The notes under the pieces: generated by a model
Told to the model about the DNA's origin: nothing
Databases searched by the model: none
Seen by the model: only the letters and a program-made list of their open reading frames with translations
Assembly (NCBI GenBank): GCA_965367295.1
Contig: CBDUHN010000038.1
Coordinates: forward strand, 1-34,065
Length of the DNA stretch: 34,065 nucleotides
Reading direction: 5' to 3'
From: JAIVHA01 sp965367295
Lineage (GTDB): Bacteria > Pseudomonadota > Gammaproteobacteria > DSM-19610
Position numbers and translations under genes: made by a program
Shown here: positions 1 to 10,800 of the stretch, one piece after another
Layout: each line of letters opens with the position of its first letter
How positions within the stretch are numbered: position 1 is the first letter of the stretch

Positions 1-41
1 GGATCAATGGGATTGGGATCAATGGGATTGGGATCAATGGG
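1..41. repeat. 15-bp tandem repeat truncated by the window edge
   Basis: A 15-base unit (GGGATCAATGGGATT) is present as one nearly complete copy at 1-14, a full copy at 15-29 and a partial copy at 30-41. The unit is a multiple of three, so it would add five residues per copy if translated. On the minus strand an ATG at about 63 opens a frame with a Pro-Leu-Ile-Pro-Ile style repeat, and another frame gives Pro-Ile-Asp-Pro-Asn. Neither can be judged because the sequence ends here. Confidence 0.8.
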
Positions 42-216
42 GCCAGTATCGTTGATTTCATAACCCTAATCCAAACGAATTAATCCAGAGTAGTTATCGA
101 AAGAGGGGTTCAGGGCAATACCAGGTTTTTTGCTTGTCCATATATGATCGGTTCTCCCGGAAGTAATCAATGACTCTGACCCTATTGATCACGGTTGGCA
201 ATTCAGACCGCCCCGG

Positions 217-1179
217 TCAGAGTTTAATCGGCGTTACGAAGCCCGGCGGTTTAAGGGCTAATACGGAACATCTCAGTTGCTCAAGAATCGTATCGGCGGT
301 ATTTCCGACAAGAAGTCCTGCAATACCCGTTCGCGCAACCGTTCCCATAACCACCAGGTCTGCCTTCAGCTGCGTTGCCATTTCCGGTATTACCGTTTTC
401 GCAGAACCCTGCAGAACATGGAAATGGGGAGAGATGTACTCATACGCCTTCTGACTTATATGGTCATGCAATATCCGGCGCAGCATCTGCATGCCGTTCT
501 GGTGATGCGTCTTTGCTCCCTGAAACAATTTTGCGGTGACTGCTTCCGGGTTGTCGCTCCAGAGCTCTACGAATCCCGCCTCGGGCACGTCCCAGACATG
601 TACAAAATTCAATGTTGCAAAATCGGACAACGCAAGCGAGCTGGAGAGTTCGAGTATTTCCATATTCAGGCCTCGTCCCACGGTTTCGGGTTCCAGGGGG
701 TCGAAATCGACCGCGGCCATAATGCATTCATAGTTGGACTTCTCCATCGGTTGCATCAGCCAGACCGGGCAGGGACATTGGCGTAGCAACTGAATATCAT
801 CGCTGCCGAAGATCCTCTCTACGAAACTCGGGTTTTCAGCGGGTTTGATCACAAGATCATGTTCATTACGCAAGACGGTGCGAATAATTTCGATAAACCC
901 GGTACCCGTGAGTACATCGTGGCTGATTTCGACCCGCTGACGGTACGCCGCCGTAAAAGCCTCCAGCGTCCGCAAATGATCGCTATTCACCATGGCCTGC
1001 AGATCGCTGGAAATCGGTCCTCCATCCGGCATTCCGATACCCATCGTAACGCGTTCCACCACGTCGACCACGGTAAGCCGGGCCTGGTTATTCTCCGCGA
1101 GTGATACGGCTCGCTCCAAAGCGGTCTTGCACGTATCCGAAGGCGTCAGCACACAAAGGATGTTCTTGAGTTGCTTCAT
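217..1179 (-). CDS. Tandem universal stress protein (UspE-like)
   Basis: A protein of about 320 residues with two UspA-type alpha/beta domains in tandem, roughly residues 1-145 and 150-318, the arrangement of UspE. Usp proteins are soluble cytoplasmic factors linked to stress survival, and many bind ATP. The C-terminal domain carries the Gly-rich segment MGTVARTGIAGLLVGNTAD, which resembles the UspE version of the nucleotide loop. The start is set at 1179 (MKQLKN) rather than 1200, because an AAGGGA ribosome-binding site lies just upstream and Usp domains begin with this short beta-strand. It lies 70 bases downstream of the antiporter gene on the same strand, so co-transcription is possible. 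The family call is secure; the exact role is unknown. Confidence 0.93.
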   Translation of the reverse strand: MKQLKNILCVLTPSDTCKTALERAVSLAENNQARLTVVDVVERVTMGIGMPDGGPISSDLQAMVNSDHLRTLEAFTAAYRQRVEISHDVLTGTGFIEIIRTVLRNEHDLVIKPAENPSFVERIFGSDDIQLLRQCPCPVWLMQPMEKSNYECIMAAVDFDPLEPETVGRGLNMEILELSSSLALSDFATLNFVHVWDVPEAGFVELWSDNPEAVTAKLFQGAKTHHQNGMQMLRRILHDHISQKAYEYISPHFHVLQGSAKTVIPEMATQLKADLVVMGTVARTGIAGLLVGNTADTILEQLRCSVLALKPPGFVTPIKL

Positions 1180-1249
1180 CTTGTTTCCCTTCACAGTCAA
1201 GATTTTCTAGATCTTCCAAAGATACGCGCGGTGCCGTTTCGTTCTGGCC

Positions 1250-2956
1250 CTACTTGTCCCGGTTCTCTTCAAGTACAGGATTATAATCCCAATCCCTAAC
1301 GCTCTGGATTATGAGTTCGACATCTTTGTCGGCAACCTGAAGCATCTGTAAGGCGGTTGCGCCCAGGCGCAGGCTCGCTTCAATGGCTTCCGGATATGCA
1401 TGGGTGGCGCCGGCATCGATAAGCCGCGAGCTCGCTTCGAGATCCCTTGCCCTTGCGATAACCGGCACCTGCGGACACTGGCTGCGCAGATGCGAGACCG
1501 TCCGTATCGCGGTTGTTGCATCGTCCACCGTTATCACAACCAGAGCAGCTCGTTCCACGTGCACGGTAGCCAGCAGGTCCGGGTCGGAGATATCGCCATA
1601 CAGTATCGGGTGACCGTCGGCCCGCCCCTGGGCCACCCGCTTCGGATTGTGGTCGAAGGCCATAAACGGAATACCGCTGGCGTGAAGCAATACGGCTATC
1701 GTATGCCCCACGCGCCCATAACCGCCGAGCAGTACCTGTGGCTCCGGCAGGTCCGGTAGCTCCTCAGCTATGCCCTGATCCTCACTGCGTTGCGGCCCTG
1801 CGAGTCTATGTGCAATGACATGATTGAATCGAATCAGTAATGAACCGACAATCATCGATAAAAGGACTGAGGTGAACGCTATCTGGCCCACTCGTATATC
1901 GACCGCCTGAGCTTCAAGCGCTATCGCAAGCAGGGCGAGGCCGAATTCTCCGCCAACGCCCAGTAACAGCGCTATCCGCCAGGTGGCGAATGTATCGATA
2001 CCGCTCTTTCTCACTATCGCCGCAACGATCAGTATCTTGCTGCCAAGGATGAGGAGTGTGCCGAGCAAGGCCCAGTGCCAGATGGCCGGTATGGCTGCCG
2101 GGTCGATCATCATGCCGATGCCGACAAAGAACAGGCCCAGCAGAACGTCGCGGAAAGGACGTATGCTTGATTCCACCTGGTGGCGGAATTCGGTTTCGCC
2201 CAGCATCATCCCGGCAAGGAAGGCACCGAATGCCAGTGACAGACCGAGGCTGTTGGTGGACCAGGCTGCAAGCAGTGCGACCAGCAATACCGCAAGCGTA
2301 AATACCTCGGCGTTCCGGTGTTTTGTAACAAGCTGGAAAAGCGGACGTAACAGCCAGCGACCCACAAACAGCACCAGCGCGACCGCCACCAGGGCTTTTA
2401 GCGTCGCCCATCCAAGCGCTCCCGCCAGCGCGTCCATGCCGACCCCTACACCCAGTACGGGAATGATCACGAGAAAGGGGACAGCGGTGACATCCTGGAA
2501 AACGGACATCGCAAGTCCGAGCCGGCCGTGGGTGCTGTTTTCTTCCCCCTGCTCGGATAACTGACTGCCGATGATGGTAGAAGATGACTGCGCGAAGACT
2601 GCACCGATCACGAACGCGGCAGCCGGGGATAGCCCAGCCAGCCATACGATTACCCCCACAAGAAAAGTTGTCAACGTCACTTGCGCCATCCCAAGTCCAA
2701 GGACCTGGTTTCGCAGAGCATGCAGCTGGGGAATCGAGTAATTGAGGCCGATCGTGAACAGCAGAAATACCACGCCAAATTCTGCCAGTGCCTTGAACTC
2801 CGGTACGTGAATTGTCGGCCCAATGGTATAGGGTCCTAGAATCACGCCTACCAGCAAGTATCCAAGGCTGGTCGGGATATGCAGGCGCTGAAACGTGACG
2901 ACAACAACCACCGCAACGCTTAGAAGAATAAGAATCTGTGCGAGATGTTCCATCAT
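1250..2956 (-). CDS. Kef/YbaL-type monovalent cation:proton antiporter with RCK domain
   Basis: A 568-residue inner-membrane protein. Residues 1-385 form a CPA2 Na+/H+-exchanger domain of about a dozen hydrophobic helices, with the family's LLFTIGL and GAVFAQSSSTIIG stretches. Residues of about 405-530 form a cytosolic RCK-N (TrkA-N) Rossmann domain opening with LLGGYGRVGHT. This is the KefB/KefC/YbaL layout, in which K+ leaves in exchange for H+ under nucleotide or thiol control. The C-terminus is short, as in YbaL, and no KefF/KefG-like partner gene is adjacent. Two ATG codons sit together at the start; the first is used here. Substrate ion and ligand cannot be read from the sequence. Confidence 0.93.
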   Translation of the reverse strand: MMEHLAQILILLSVAVVVVVTFQRLHIPTSLGYLLVGVILGPYTIGPTIHVPEFKALAEFGVVFLLFTIGLNYSIPQLHALRNQVLGLGMAQVTLTTFLVGVIVWLAGLSPAAAFVIGAVFAQSSSTIIGSQLSEQGEENSTHGRLGLAMSVFQDVTAVPFLVIIPVLGVGVGMDALAGALGWATLKALVAVALVLFVGRWLLRPLFQLVTKHRNAEVFTLAVLLVALLAAWSTNSLGLSLAFGAFLAGMMLGETEFRHQVESSIRPFRDVLLGLFFVGIGMMIDPAAIPAIWHWALLGTLLILGSKILIVAAIVRKSGIDTFATWRIALLLGVGGEFGLALLAIALEAQAVDIRVGQIAFTSVLLSMIVGSLLIRFNHVIAHRLAGPQRSEDQGIAEELPDLPEPQVLLGGYGRVGHTIAVLLHASGIPFMAFDHNPKRVAQGRADGHPILYGDISDPDLLATVHVERAALVVITVDDATTAIRTVSHLRSQCPQVPVIARARDLEASSRLIDAGATHAYPEAIEASLRLGATALQMLQVADKDVELIIQSVRDWDYNPVLEENRDK

Positions 2957-3594
2957 GAAGAATTCCCGTCCGATACGGACATTGTCAATTGCACCAGCCA
3001 GATCTGAGCGAGATCGGCGACAGTAACGGGGTGATGTTCATGCGCGCCAGTATTCAGGCGTTCGTGACCTCGGCTTGAAGCCGGGTAGACCCAAAAAACA
3101 TACCGGGCTGACACTGCAGCCATCTTTAAAAAAGATTAAACTACAAATGCTTATATATTATCCCGAAATTCCGGGCAAGGATAAAAATACCCACTCTTTC
3201 CCGGGTCCGGTATGGCAGATGGCTTTTCACAACACCGCCGCAACAAGCCACGCAGAGCAGCCGCCTTGTTGATTCGAGTCCCCTCGATGTGAATCACTTC
3301 TCTGTATGTTTACTCGCAGACTTGTCGCGGTCGACCCGGTAACAGTGACCATTCCACCACTGGCCCGTTATCGCCAGCGGGAATCCTGCGAGCCGGCGTG
3401 GTGGGCAAGGTAATTGGAGATGAACCCGGCTGCCTGGTATTTGTGCCAGTTTGGAAGCGCGGTGATCTGTAAGTGACTGATAGGGAATGAAAAGTTGATT
3501 GTGGCATAAGACGGAAAACTCATCAAGCGGCTGTTTATAAAAGCTATATTGGGCATTCAACCGGTCATTGCAACACTCTGTATGGCGTTAGAGA
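2957..3594. other. Gene-poor spacer upstream of the antiporter gene
   Basis: No convincing gene was seen on either strand. Short open frames at 3075-3272 (plus) and 3294-3560 (minus) have no recognisable domain and no clear ribosome-binding site. The stretch around 3120-3200 is AT-rich and holds a small imperfect dyad (CCCGAAATTCCGGG); it may carry the antiporter promoter, but no good pair of -35 and -10 boxes was found. The rest may be decayed sequence connected with the HipA relic next door. Confidence 0.5.
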
Positions 3595-4060
3595 TTATGG
3601 AACCGGGTCGGTTCGAAAGGTTTTCACAATGTGATTCGTGTCCTGAGCGGAGATTTCAGCAGCTATTGTGCAATGACTCCGATTATCCAGCGCACCAACA
3701 ACCTCCCGGAGTAGGGTGATGCATTTGGCTTACCTTAAGCCATCTGTTCGTGCAAACGCGACTACATCGTCAATCTGAAAGCCATCGCGTTTCCCGTTCA
3801 GGCTCATCTGGTGTCGACAGGTCCGGGCACCATCAGGGTTGAACGTGTACGCCAGGTCGAACATGGGCGAGCGATGCCATTCGCCCTATTGCTCATGAGG
3901 AATGCGATATTTTTGATGTGATCGTCATGATTGTGGGTAAGGATATTCGGGAATGTACGGCGAATCTGCTGCTCGATCTCGTCCATTGGCAACGAAAGCT
4001 GTTGGATCGCTTCGACCGCCTGTTCATACGCATAAGCCCCCATTCTTCCTTTGAGGAATC
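3595..4060 (-). pseudogene. HipA-like kinase/toxin relic, C-terminal part
   Basis: The reverse strand encodes the C-terminal portion of a HipA-family serine/threonine kinase, the toxin of hipBA-type toxin-antitoxin modules. From about 4040 one frame gives GAYAYEQAVEAIQQLSLP, then THNHDDHIKNIAFLM, the catalytic-loop motif. Near 3885 the frame shifts, and the next frame gives EWHRSPMFDLAYTFNPDG (the metal-binding DFG-like segment) followed by HQMSLNGKRDGF. A TAA stop at 3730-3732 interrupts this frame, but homology seems to continue through LLREVVGAL to a terminal stop at 3595-3597. The N-terminal half and any hipB-like antitoxin are missing. A run of nine G bases at 4061-4069 marks where recognisable similarity is lost. 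The identification rests on motif recall, so moderate to high confidence. Confidence 0.8.
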
Positions 4061-4305
4061 GGGGGGGGGCAAATGGACCACTTTTCCGCACGTCATACAT
4101 GGTTGCGAAGATCACGTATGCAATCCGGTAGGTGAGTGCTGTGAAATGCGACTGCCTTCCAGCAGTTTCCCGGGGAGTTCTGGTGTACCCGTTATGATGG
4201 AAAGGCCTGCCTGGATATTCGTTGAGTATTGTTCGTAATGGCGAGGGGACAATGTAGAGAGAGTGGGGGGCATGCGCCCGGTATGCCGCGGTCAAATAAG
4301 CCGTA

Positions 4306-5187
4306 TCAGCCGGCCAGGTTACATACATCCACCGATACACTGACCTTATGCGCTCCGCCGCCAAAGACGACGCCCTTTAACGGGCTCACATCGGAGTAGT
4401 CCCTTCCCCAGGCAACCGTAATATGCCGGTCCATTGGCATTTGATTGTTGGTGGGGTCGAAATCCAGCCAACCATTATCGGGCAGGTATACCGAAAACCA
4501 GGCATGGGATGCATCGGCACCCACCAGGCGTTCTGTGCCGGGAGGCGGTATTGTCTCCAGATATCCACTGATATAACGCGTGGGTACGCCCTGTGCCCGC
4601 AGGCAGCCAATCGCGAGATGAGCAAAATCCTGGCAGACGCCACGCCGGTGGCGTAACACTTCGGCCAATGGTGTCGAAAGTGTGGTGAAGCCGGGGTCAT
4701 ACGTAAAATCACGGTGGATGCGTTCCATGAGGTCATGGACCGCTTCGAGCAACGAACGATTAGGCTTGAAAGATGGCTGGGCGTAATCAGCCAGGTCCTG
4801 GGTCGATGTGACGAGAGGGGAATCAAGCAGGTACTGGCGGGCAAACAGATGCTCGGGATTGCTGCCCGCATGCAAACGTTCAGGCAGCCTATCCCATGGT
4901 TGATCAGTGGAGATGTCAAGCTGCCTGTTGCCAGACTCAACCTCCACCAGGCTGCTCGCGGTAACCACCAGATTACGGTGAGACTGGTTTACGGTGAAGT
5001 GTGCCACTCGATTACCGAAAAAATCCTCGCGTTCACTATAATCACTTGGCGTTGGGGTAATGGTGAGTTGTGCATCAGAACATTGCTGTCTCGCAAAGTC
5101 TCGTGGTAACAGCCGTGCTTCGTTGTGGCACTGGCTCACGAATTTGTCATACGCATATTCTGTGCGATGCACGATCTTGTATTTCAC
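4306..5187 (-). CDS. Transglutaminase-like cysteine protease family protein
   Basis: A 293-residue protein with the bacterial transglutaminase N-terminal beta domain (about residues 1-80, opening KIVHRTEYAYD) and a papain-fold transglutaminase core (about 140-250). The catalytic triad is visible: Cys185 in RGVCQDFAH, His228 in DASHAWFSV and Asp244 in LDFDPTN. No signal peptide is seen, so it is probably cytoplasmic. Its start codon overlaps the stop of the upstream ATP-grasp/alpha-E gene by four bases (ATGA), so the two are translationally coupled. Relatives are predicted to cleave or form amide bonds, acting with the ATP-grasp partner. The substrate is unknown. Confidence 0.93.
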   Translation of the reverse strand: MKYKIVHRTEYAYDKFVSQCHNEARLLPRDFARQQCSDAQLTITPTPSDYSEREDFFGNRVAHFTVNQSHRNLVVTASSLVEVESGNRQLDISTDQPWDRLPERLHAGSNPEHLFARQYLLDSPLVTSTQDLADYAQPSFKPNRSLLEAVHDLMERIHRDFTYDPGFTTLSTPLAEVLRHRRGVCQDFAHLAIGCLRAQGVPTRYISGYLETIPPPGTERLVGADASHAWFSVYLPDNGWLDFDPTNNQMPMDRHITVAWGRDYSDVSPLKGVVFGGGAHKVSVSVDVCNLAG

Positions 5188-7781
5188 TGTACATGACCTT
5201 CTGTGCTGTTACGTTCCAGAGGTTGCGGGCCTTCCACATGGCTGAAGAACGCATCGGTAACGGCCTCTGAAGTGCTGGTGAGCAAGTGACTCAGGCGTGC
5301 CAGCAGTTGTTCCAACTCATTGGCAATGGAGCCATCCTCGCTAGCCTGCGCCAGAGTGTCTGCATCGGTCAGACGGATTTGGCTGATAGCTTCCAGTACC
5401 AGGCGTTCTTCCCGACTCAGTTGATGATTGATTCGCTCGCGAGGCAATACGGCGATATTTTCCTGCATACGTTCGAGCTGGTAGACCAGAGACCGTGGGT
5501 TGCTTGCGTCAAACAATAACAGGTCGAGCACGGATTCAATGCGCAACATGGACCGATACCGGCGCCGGTAGGTGATCAGGCTTTCGCTGGTGATCAAGGT
5601 GTCTTCGAGAAGCAATTGCTCCACCAGGTCTTCATGGCGCCAAACCAGCAGGCTTCGCAGCAGGGATATCAGTTGCATCGCGCGTTCGAGTCGGCGGCCG
5701 GTATCGAGAAAGCGCCAGCCGTGGTTGCGTGTCATGCTCTCCCCGCACAGCCCACTGAATGCCGCCAGCACCGTGATGAGATCATCCAGCTTGTCCTGGG
5801 CCTGGCTTACCATTCGCTCTGTCGTGCTGGCCACGCGCTGTGCCTGCTCGGCGATATCATCAACGACTCGCCAGGTGTCGTTCGACCATCGATCACGGAC
5901 CGTATATGCCGCCTGGGTGAAGTTCCGCAAGGTGGTTGCCAGGCTGTTGGGGGATTCTGTATCACTAATGATTTGCATCAGGTGCAGTTCGGGGTGCTTT
6001 AGTCGTTCCTCCGCCCCCTCACCGATGAAGCCGGGATACAGTTTGGTGAGATGCGTCAAGGCCCGCAGCAGGTTGCCAAGCACTTCGGAACCCGTGGCAT
6101 CCTGATGTTCCTCATTCTCGTTGACCTGATTGATCACCGTGCGCAGGAGCCGTGTCATGCCTTCCGAGCGTTCCGCATAGCGCCCAACCCAGAACAGGTT
6201 GTCCGCCGCCCGGCCGGGCAATGCGCCGATGCTGGCTGCAACACCTGCTGCAGAGGGCTGGGTCCAGAGTGTGACCTGTTTTTCGGGTTCCGAGGCCAGC
6301 ACCCAGGTGTCCTTGCTGATGGCACCGGCCTGATTCGAGACCGCAATACGATCCCGTTCAGGTGCGGCGCGGGTCAATCCGCCGGGCATCACCACGTAAC
6401 CTTCGTCACGCGCCACCGAGAAGCCGCGGAAAACCGCCTGACGTGGCTCCAGCTGTCCGTTTACGAGGGAAGGGGTCGTCGAGAAGCCCACCTGTTCCTG
6501 CCCGATATACATGTATGGCCGAGATTTGATGCGTTCCTTCAGGCGGGCCAGATCTTTCTTACTCAGCTGTGCGCCGAAAACCGAGTGACTGCCCGGGTAA
6601 CGGTAATTGGGCTTGATCACCATCCGGTGCAGATGCTTGAGGACATGGTCGCACTCTTTCTTTTGACCACACCACCAGGTGGCAACCGATGGTAACTGAA
6701 GCGGTTGGCCGAGAAAGTATTGGGCGATATTCGGCAGGAATGCGGTCAGGCCGGCATTTTCCAGGACACTGCTGCCCAGCGGGTTGGCGATGGCCACATT
6801 GCCGCGGCGTGCCACCTCGAGCAGGCCGGGTACCCCGAGCTGGGAATCGCCGCGGAGTTCCACGGGATCACAATAATGATCGTCCACCCGGCGCAGAATC
6901 ACATCCACCGGCTGCAGTCCGCCCACCGATCTCATCCAGACGCGCCCCTTGCTTACCGTCAGGTTGTCGCCCTGCACCAGGGAATACCCCAGGTAGTTGG
7001 CCAGGTAGGCGTGCTCGAAATAGGTTTCGTTACGCGGGCCGGGTGTGAGTACGACAATCTGCGGGTCGTCGCTATGCGCGGGCGCAATGGCACTGAACGT
7101 GGCGCGCATGGCACGGAAAAACAGTGCCAGGCGATGTACCTGGCAATCGCGAAACAGGCTCGGGACGATTCGCGAGGTTACCATGCGGTTTTCCAGCGCA
7201 TAGCCCGCGCCAGAGGGCGCCTGCACGCGGTCCCCAAGAACCCACATTTTGCCATCCGGTCCGCGGGCGAGGTCAGCGGCGTGCAGGATCAGCTGGTGTT
7301 CACCTTTCTGCCGCACATGCATACAGGGACGCAGAAATCCCGGGTGGCTGTAGATCAGTTCCAGGGGAACGATGCGTTTTTTGATGAGTTCCTGGGGGCC
7401 GTAAAGATCCGTCAGGATGAGGTTGAGCAGTTCTGCGCGCTGTGCCAGCCCGGCTTCCACCTCGGACCATTCTTCGCTGCTGAAGAGGGCAGGGACCGGG
7501 TCAAATTCCCATGGTCGCGCGGCTCCGAGGGGATCGTCGTAGATGTTATAGGTGACGCCGTTCTCGCGTAGCAGTTGGCGCGCCTCGTTGCGGCGGCCTT
7601 CCAGTTCGGTGCCCCCCATTGCCTGGAGTGACTCGAATAAGTACGTCCAGTGAGGATGTACCTGCCCGTCGGCCGCCCACATCTCATCGTACAGGCCGGC
7701 CTCCGACGCGTAATCCAGCATGCTCTTGGCATCCGTCGTATCCGGCGATTTCATAGCAGTATCGGTGCGGGTGGGTTCCAT
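5184..7781 (-). CDS. Circularly permuted ATP-grasp / alpha-E domain fusion protein
   Basis: An 865-residue fusion. Residues of about 50-490 match the circularly permuted ATP-grasp family (formerly DUF404/DUF407), with landmarks LTPGPRNETYFEHAYLA (245-261), DVILRRVDDHYCDP (293-306), ANPLGSSVLEN (332-342) and VIKPNYRYPGS (388-398). From about residue 522 (GRAADNLFWVGRYAERSE) to 840 it is an alpha-E all-helical domain (formerly DUF403). ATP-grasp enzymes join a carboxylate to an amine through an acyl phosphate, so an amide or peptide ligase role is expected. In many genomes the two parts are separate genes; here they are one chain. The gene lies between two transglutaminase-like genes, 53 bases after the upstream one and overlapping the downstream one by four. 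Family assignment is secure; the product is not known. Confidence 0.93.
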   Translation of the reverse strand: MEPTRTDTAMKSPDTTDAKSMLDYASEAGLYDEMWAADGQVHPHWTYLFESLQAMGGTELEGRRNEARQLLRENGVTYNIYDDPLGAARPWEFDPVPALFSSEEWSEVEAGLAQRAELLNLILTDLYGPQELIKKRIVPLELIYSHPGFLRPCMHVRQKGEHQLILHAADLARGPDGKMWVLGDRVQAPSGAGYALENRMVTSRIVPSLFRDCQVHRLALFFRAMRATFSAIAPAHSDDPQIVVLTPGPRNETYFEHAYLANYLGYSLVQGDNLTVSKGRVWMRSVGGLQPVDVILRRVDDHYCDPVELRGDSQLGVPGLLEVARRGNVAIANPLGSSVLENAGLTAFLPNIAQYFLGQPLQLPSVATWWCGQKKECDHVLKHLHRMVIKPNYRYPGSHSVFGAQLSKKDLARLKERIKSRPYMYIGQEQVGFSTTPSLVNGQLEPRQAVFRGFSVARDEGYVVMPGGLTRAAPERDRIAVSNQAGAISKDTWVLASEPEKQVTLWTQPSAAGVAASIGALPGRAADNLFWVGRYAERSEGMTRLLRTVINQVNENEEHQDATGSEVLGNLLRALTHLTKLYPGFIGEGAEERLKHPELHLMQIISDTESPNSLATTLRNFTQAAYTVRDRWSNDTWRVVDDIAEQAQRVASTTERMVSQAQDKLDDLITVLAAFSGLCGESMTRNHGWRFLDTGRRLERAMQLISLLRSLLVWRHEDLVEQLLLEDTLITSESLITYRRRYRSMLRIESVLDLLLFDASNPRSLVYQLERMQENIAVLPRERINHQLSREERLVLEAISQIRLTDADTLAQASEDGSIANELEQLLARLSHLLTSTSEAVTDAFFSHVEGPQPLERNSTEGHVQ

Positions 7782-7834
7782 AGGTATGGTTTTTTATGAT
7801 GTTTTACGGCCAACGGCCACGCTTCAAATCGGGA

Positions 7835-10800
7835 TTACAGCTTGCGGCGCAGGTCCAGGGTGTAAGGATACTCCTTATTGACCTGCCCGTATGGAGGTTC
7901 CATCGGCCCGGGTGGATGCGCTACCGGGGAGAAGCTGGATAAACGACTGATATCAGGAGGGATATCGCTGACGCCGGGCGTATGCCCATAACCCCAGAAA
8001 CGATTTACACGGCGCGATTCGGCCTCATAGGCGTTGACGGGAAATACATCATAATGGCGCCCGCCAGGGTGGGCGACATGATAGGTGCATCCCCCGACAG
8101 AACGACCATTCCAGGTATCGATCAAATCGAACACCAGCGGTGCATGCACCCCGATGGTGGGGTGGAGTGCGGAAGGAGGTTGCCAGGCCCGGAAACGTAC
8201 CCCGGCCACATATTCGCCGTGGGTTCCCGTGTTCTGCAAGGGCACCCGTCGTCCGTTACAGGCCAGCACGTAGCGCCCGTCGGTGAGTCCGTTGACTCGC
8301 ACCTGCACCCGCTCCACCGAGGAATCCACGAAACGTGCGGTCCCCACGTTGCTGACCTCTTCACCGAGTACGTGCCAGGGTTCAATGCCGGCCCGTAGTT
8401 CGATACGGATATCGCGTAGGGTGACCGAGCCATAATGGGGGAAGCGGAATTCCAGGAAGGGCTCCAGCCAGTCGATCGGGAAGGGGTAGCCCGCGTGCTG
8501 CAGGTCAGCAGCCACCTCGGCCACATCGGCGCGAATATAGTGTGGCAGCATGAAGCGATCGTGAAGTTCGGTGCCCCAGCGTACCAGGTCATGCCGATAG
8601 GGCTGTTTCCAGAACCAGGCGATCAGGGTACGCAAGAGTAACATCTGCACGATACTCATGCGTGCATGGGGTGGCATTTCGAAGGCGCGGAATTCCACCA
8701 GGCCCAGACGACCGGTTGCGGTATCCGGTGAATACAGTTTGTCGATGCAGAATTCCGAACGGTGCGTATTACCGGTGATGTCCACCAGCAAGTGTCGCAG
8801 CAGGCGATCGACCAGCCAGGGTTGGGGCACTTCCCCATCCGGCATTTGCTGGAAGGCAATCTCCAGTTCGTACAGGGCTTCGTTGCGGGCCTCGTCCACG
8901 CGGGGTGACTGGCTGGTCGGGCCAATGAACATGCCCGAGAACAGGTAGGAGAGGCCGGGATGGTGTTGCCAATAGGTGATGAGGCTGCGGAGTAAATCCG
9001 GTCGTCGTAGCATCGGGCTATCGGCAGGGGTCGCTCCGCCCAGGGTGACATGGTTGCCACCACCAGTTCCGGTGTGACGACCATCGAGCATGAATTTTTC
9101 AGTTCCCAGGCGCGCCAGGCGGGCCTCTTCATACAGCCCCGTAGTGTTGGCAACGAGTTCATCCCAGCTGTGGGCAGGATGAATATTGACTTCGATTACC
9201 CCGGGATCCGGGGTTACTGCCAGCTGCCGGATACGCCAGTCCTTGGGAGGAGCATACCCCTCGAGGCGCACGGGTGTTGCCATCGCATCGGCGCTGGCTT
9301 CCACGGCGGCGACCAGGTCCAGGTAGTGTTCCAGGTGGGTCAGCGGCGGCATGAAAATATGGAGACAACCCGCACGGGATTCAACGCATAGTGCCGTGTG
9401 TGGTACATCGACCAGGTGATCCTCATCTGCGGAGGATTGCTCATGGATGATTTCGGGAGACGTGGTGTCAGCAACGAACTGACTGTAGCGTCGCGTCACC
9501 TCATCATAGTAGTCACCCAATGGAGGTAGCGGGGCGAACAGGCTCTGTTCATGGTGTGGTTCGCGTTTTTCGGGTGCTTGCCAGGGCAGGCTGTCCAGTG
9601 GCAAGCGCAGGCCCATGGGAGAATCTCCCGGTGCCAGGAACAGGTGGCCACGACGAAATTGCCAGCGAGCGCTGTCCCATGCCTGGCGCTCTGCGTTCCA
9701 GTGCAGCGGTAGCGCATAGCCCACCGGTTCTTCCAGGCCTTGCGCAAGCACCTGTGCCAGGCGCTTGCGTTCTATGGAATCCTTGAGTTTGAATTTGAGG
9801 GGATCGACATTGACGGGTAGTTCACCCTCTTTCCACAGGTAATATAAAGCATCCTCATAGGCGGGCACGACATGCCCGGCGCCGATCCCGAGGTGCTGCC
9901 CCAGGTGTGCGATGAACTGCTGAGCATCTGCTACGGTGTGGCCATAGTCCTGTTCATCCGTGGCGATCAACTCTGGCTTGTGCCATATGGGCATCCCGTC
10001 CACACGCCAGTAGCAGTTCAGTGCCCAGCGGGGCAGGAGTTCCCCGGGATACCATTTGCCCTGGCCATAATGCAGCATGCCTCCCGGCGCGAAGCGCTTC
10101 CATAACCGCTTTACGAGATCCTTGGCGAGTTGCAACTTATGTGTGCCCAGTGCCGCGGTATTCCATTGACTGGATTCCATGTCGTCGATGGATACGAAGG
10201 TGGGTTCGCCTCCCATCGTCAGTCGCACATCATGGTGTTTCAGGTCAGCGTCCACCGCGTGTCCCAGGGTGTTCACGGCCAGCCACTGTTCTTCCGAGTA
10301 GGGTTTGGTAACCCGGGGGTCCTCGTGAATACGTTGCACGGTATTCTGGAAAGCGAACTCCACCTCGCACTCTTCTCTGCCGCCGGTCACTGGAGCGGCG
10401 CTGATCGGGTCCGGGGTGCACGCCAGGGGGATATGTCCTTCACCCGCGAATAATCCCGAGGTGGGGTCCAGGCCCAGCCAGCCGGCACCCGGTACATACA
10501 CTTCAGCCCATGCATGCAGATCGGTGAAATCCTGATCCGGGCCCGCAGGGCCATCCAGGGATTTTACATCCGGAGTAAGCTGGACGAGGTAGCCGGAAAC
10601 AAAGCGGGCAGCCAGCCCCAGGTGGCGTAGAATCTGGACCAGTAACCAGGCGCTGTCACGGCATGAACCACTCGCTTTGCCCAGCGTTTCCTCGCAGGAT
10701 TGCACGCCCGGTTCCATGCGGATGTTGTATGTAATCGCCTGCTGTAACTGCTGGTTTAGCGGTACGAGAAAGCGCTCGACGATCGGTCGCTCTGAACGGT

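Noticed and set aside
206..222. Small GC-rich hairpin overlapping the stop codon of the Usp gene as a terminator
   Set aside because: Only five perfect pairs and no T run on the minus strand.
464..727. Long antisense open frames inside the Usp and other GC-rich genes
   Set aside because: They mirror the codon pattern of the real genes on the other strand and encode no recognisable domains.
3075..3272. Plus-strand 65-residue open frame upstream of the antiporter gene
   Set aside because: No domain, no good ribosome-binding site and a composition typical of non-coding AT-rich DNA.
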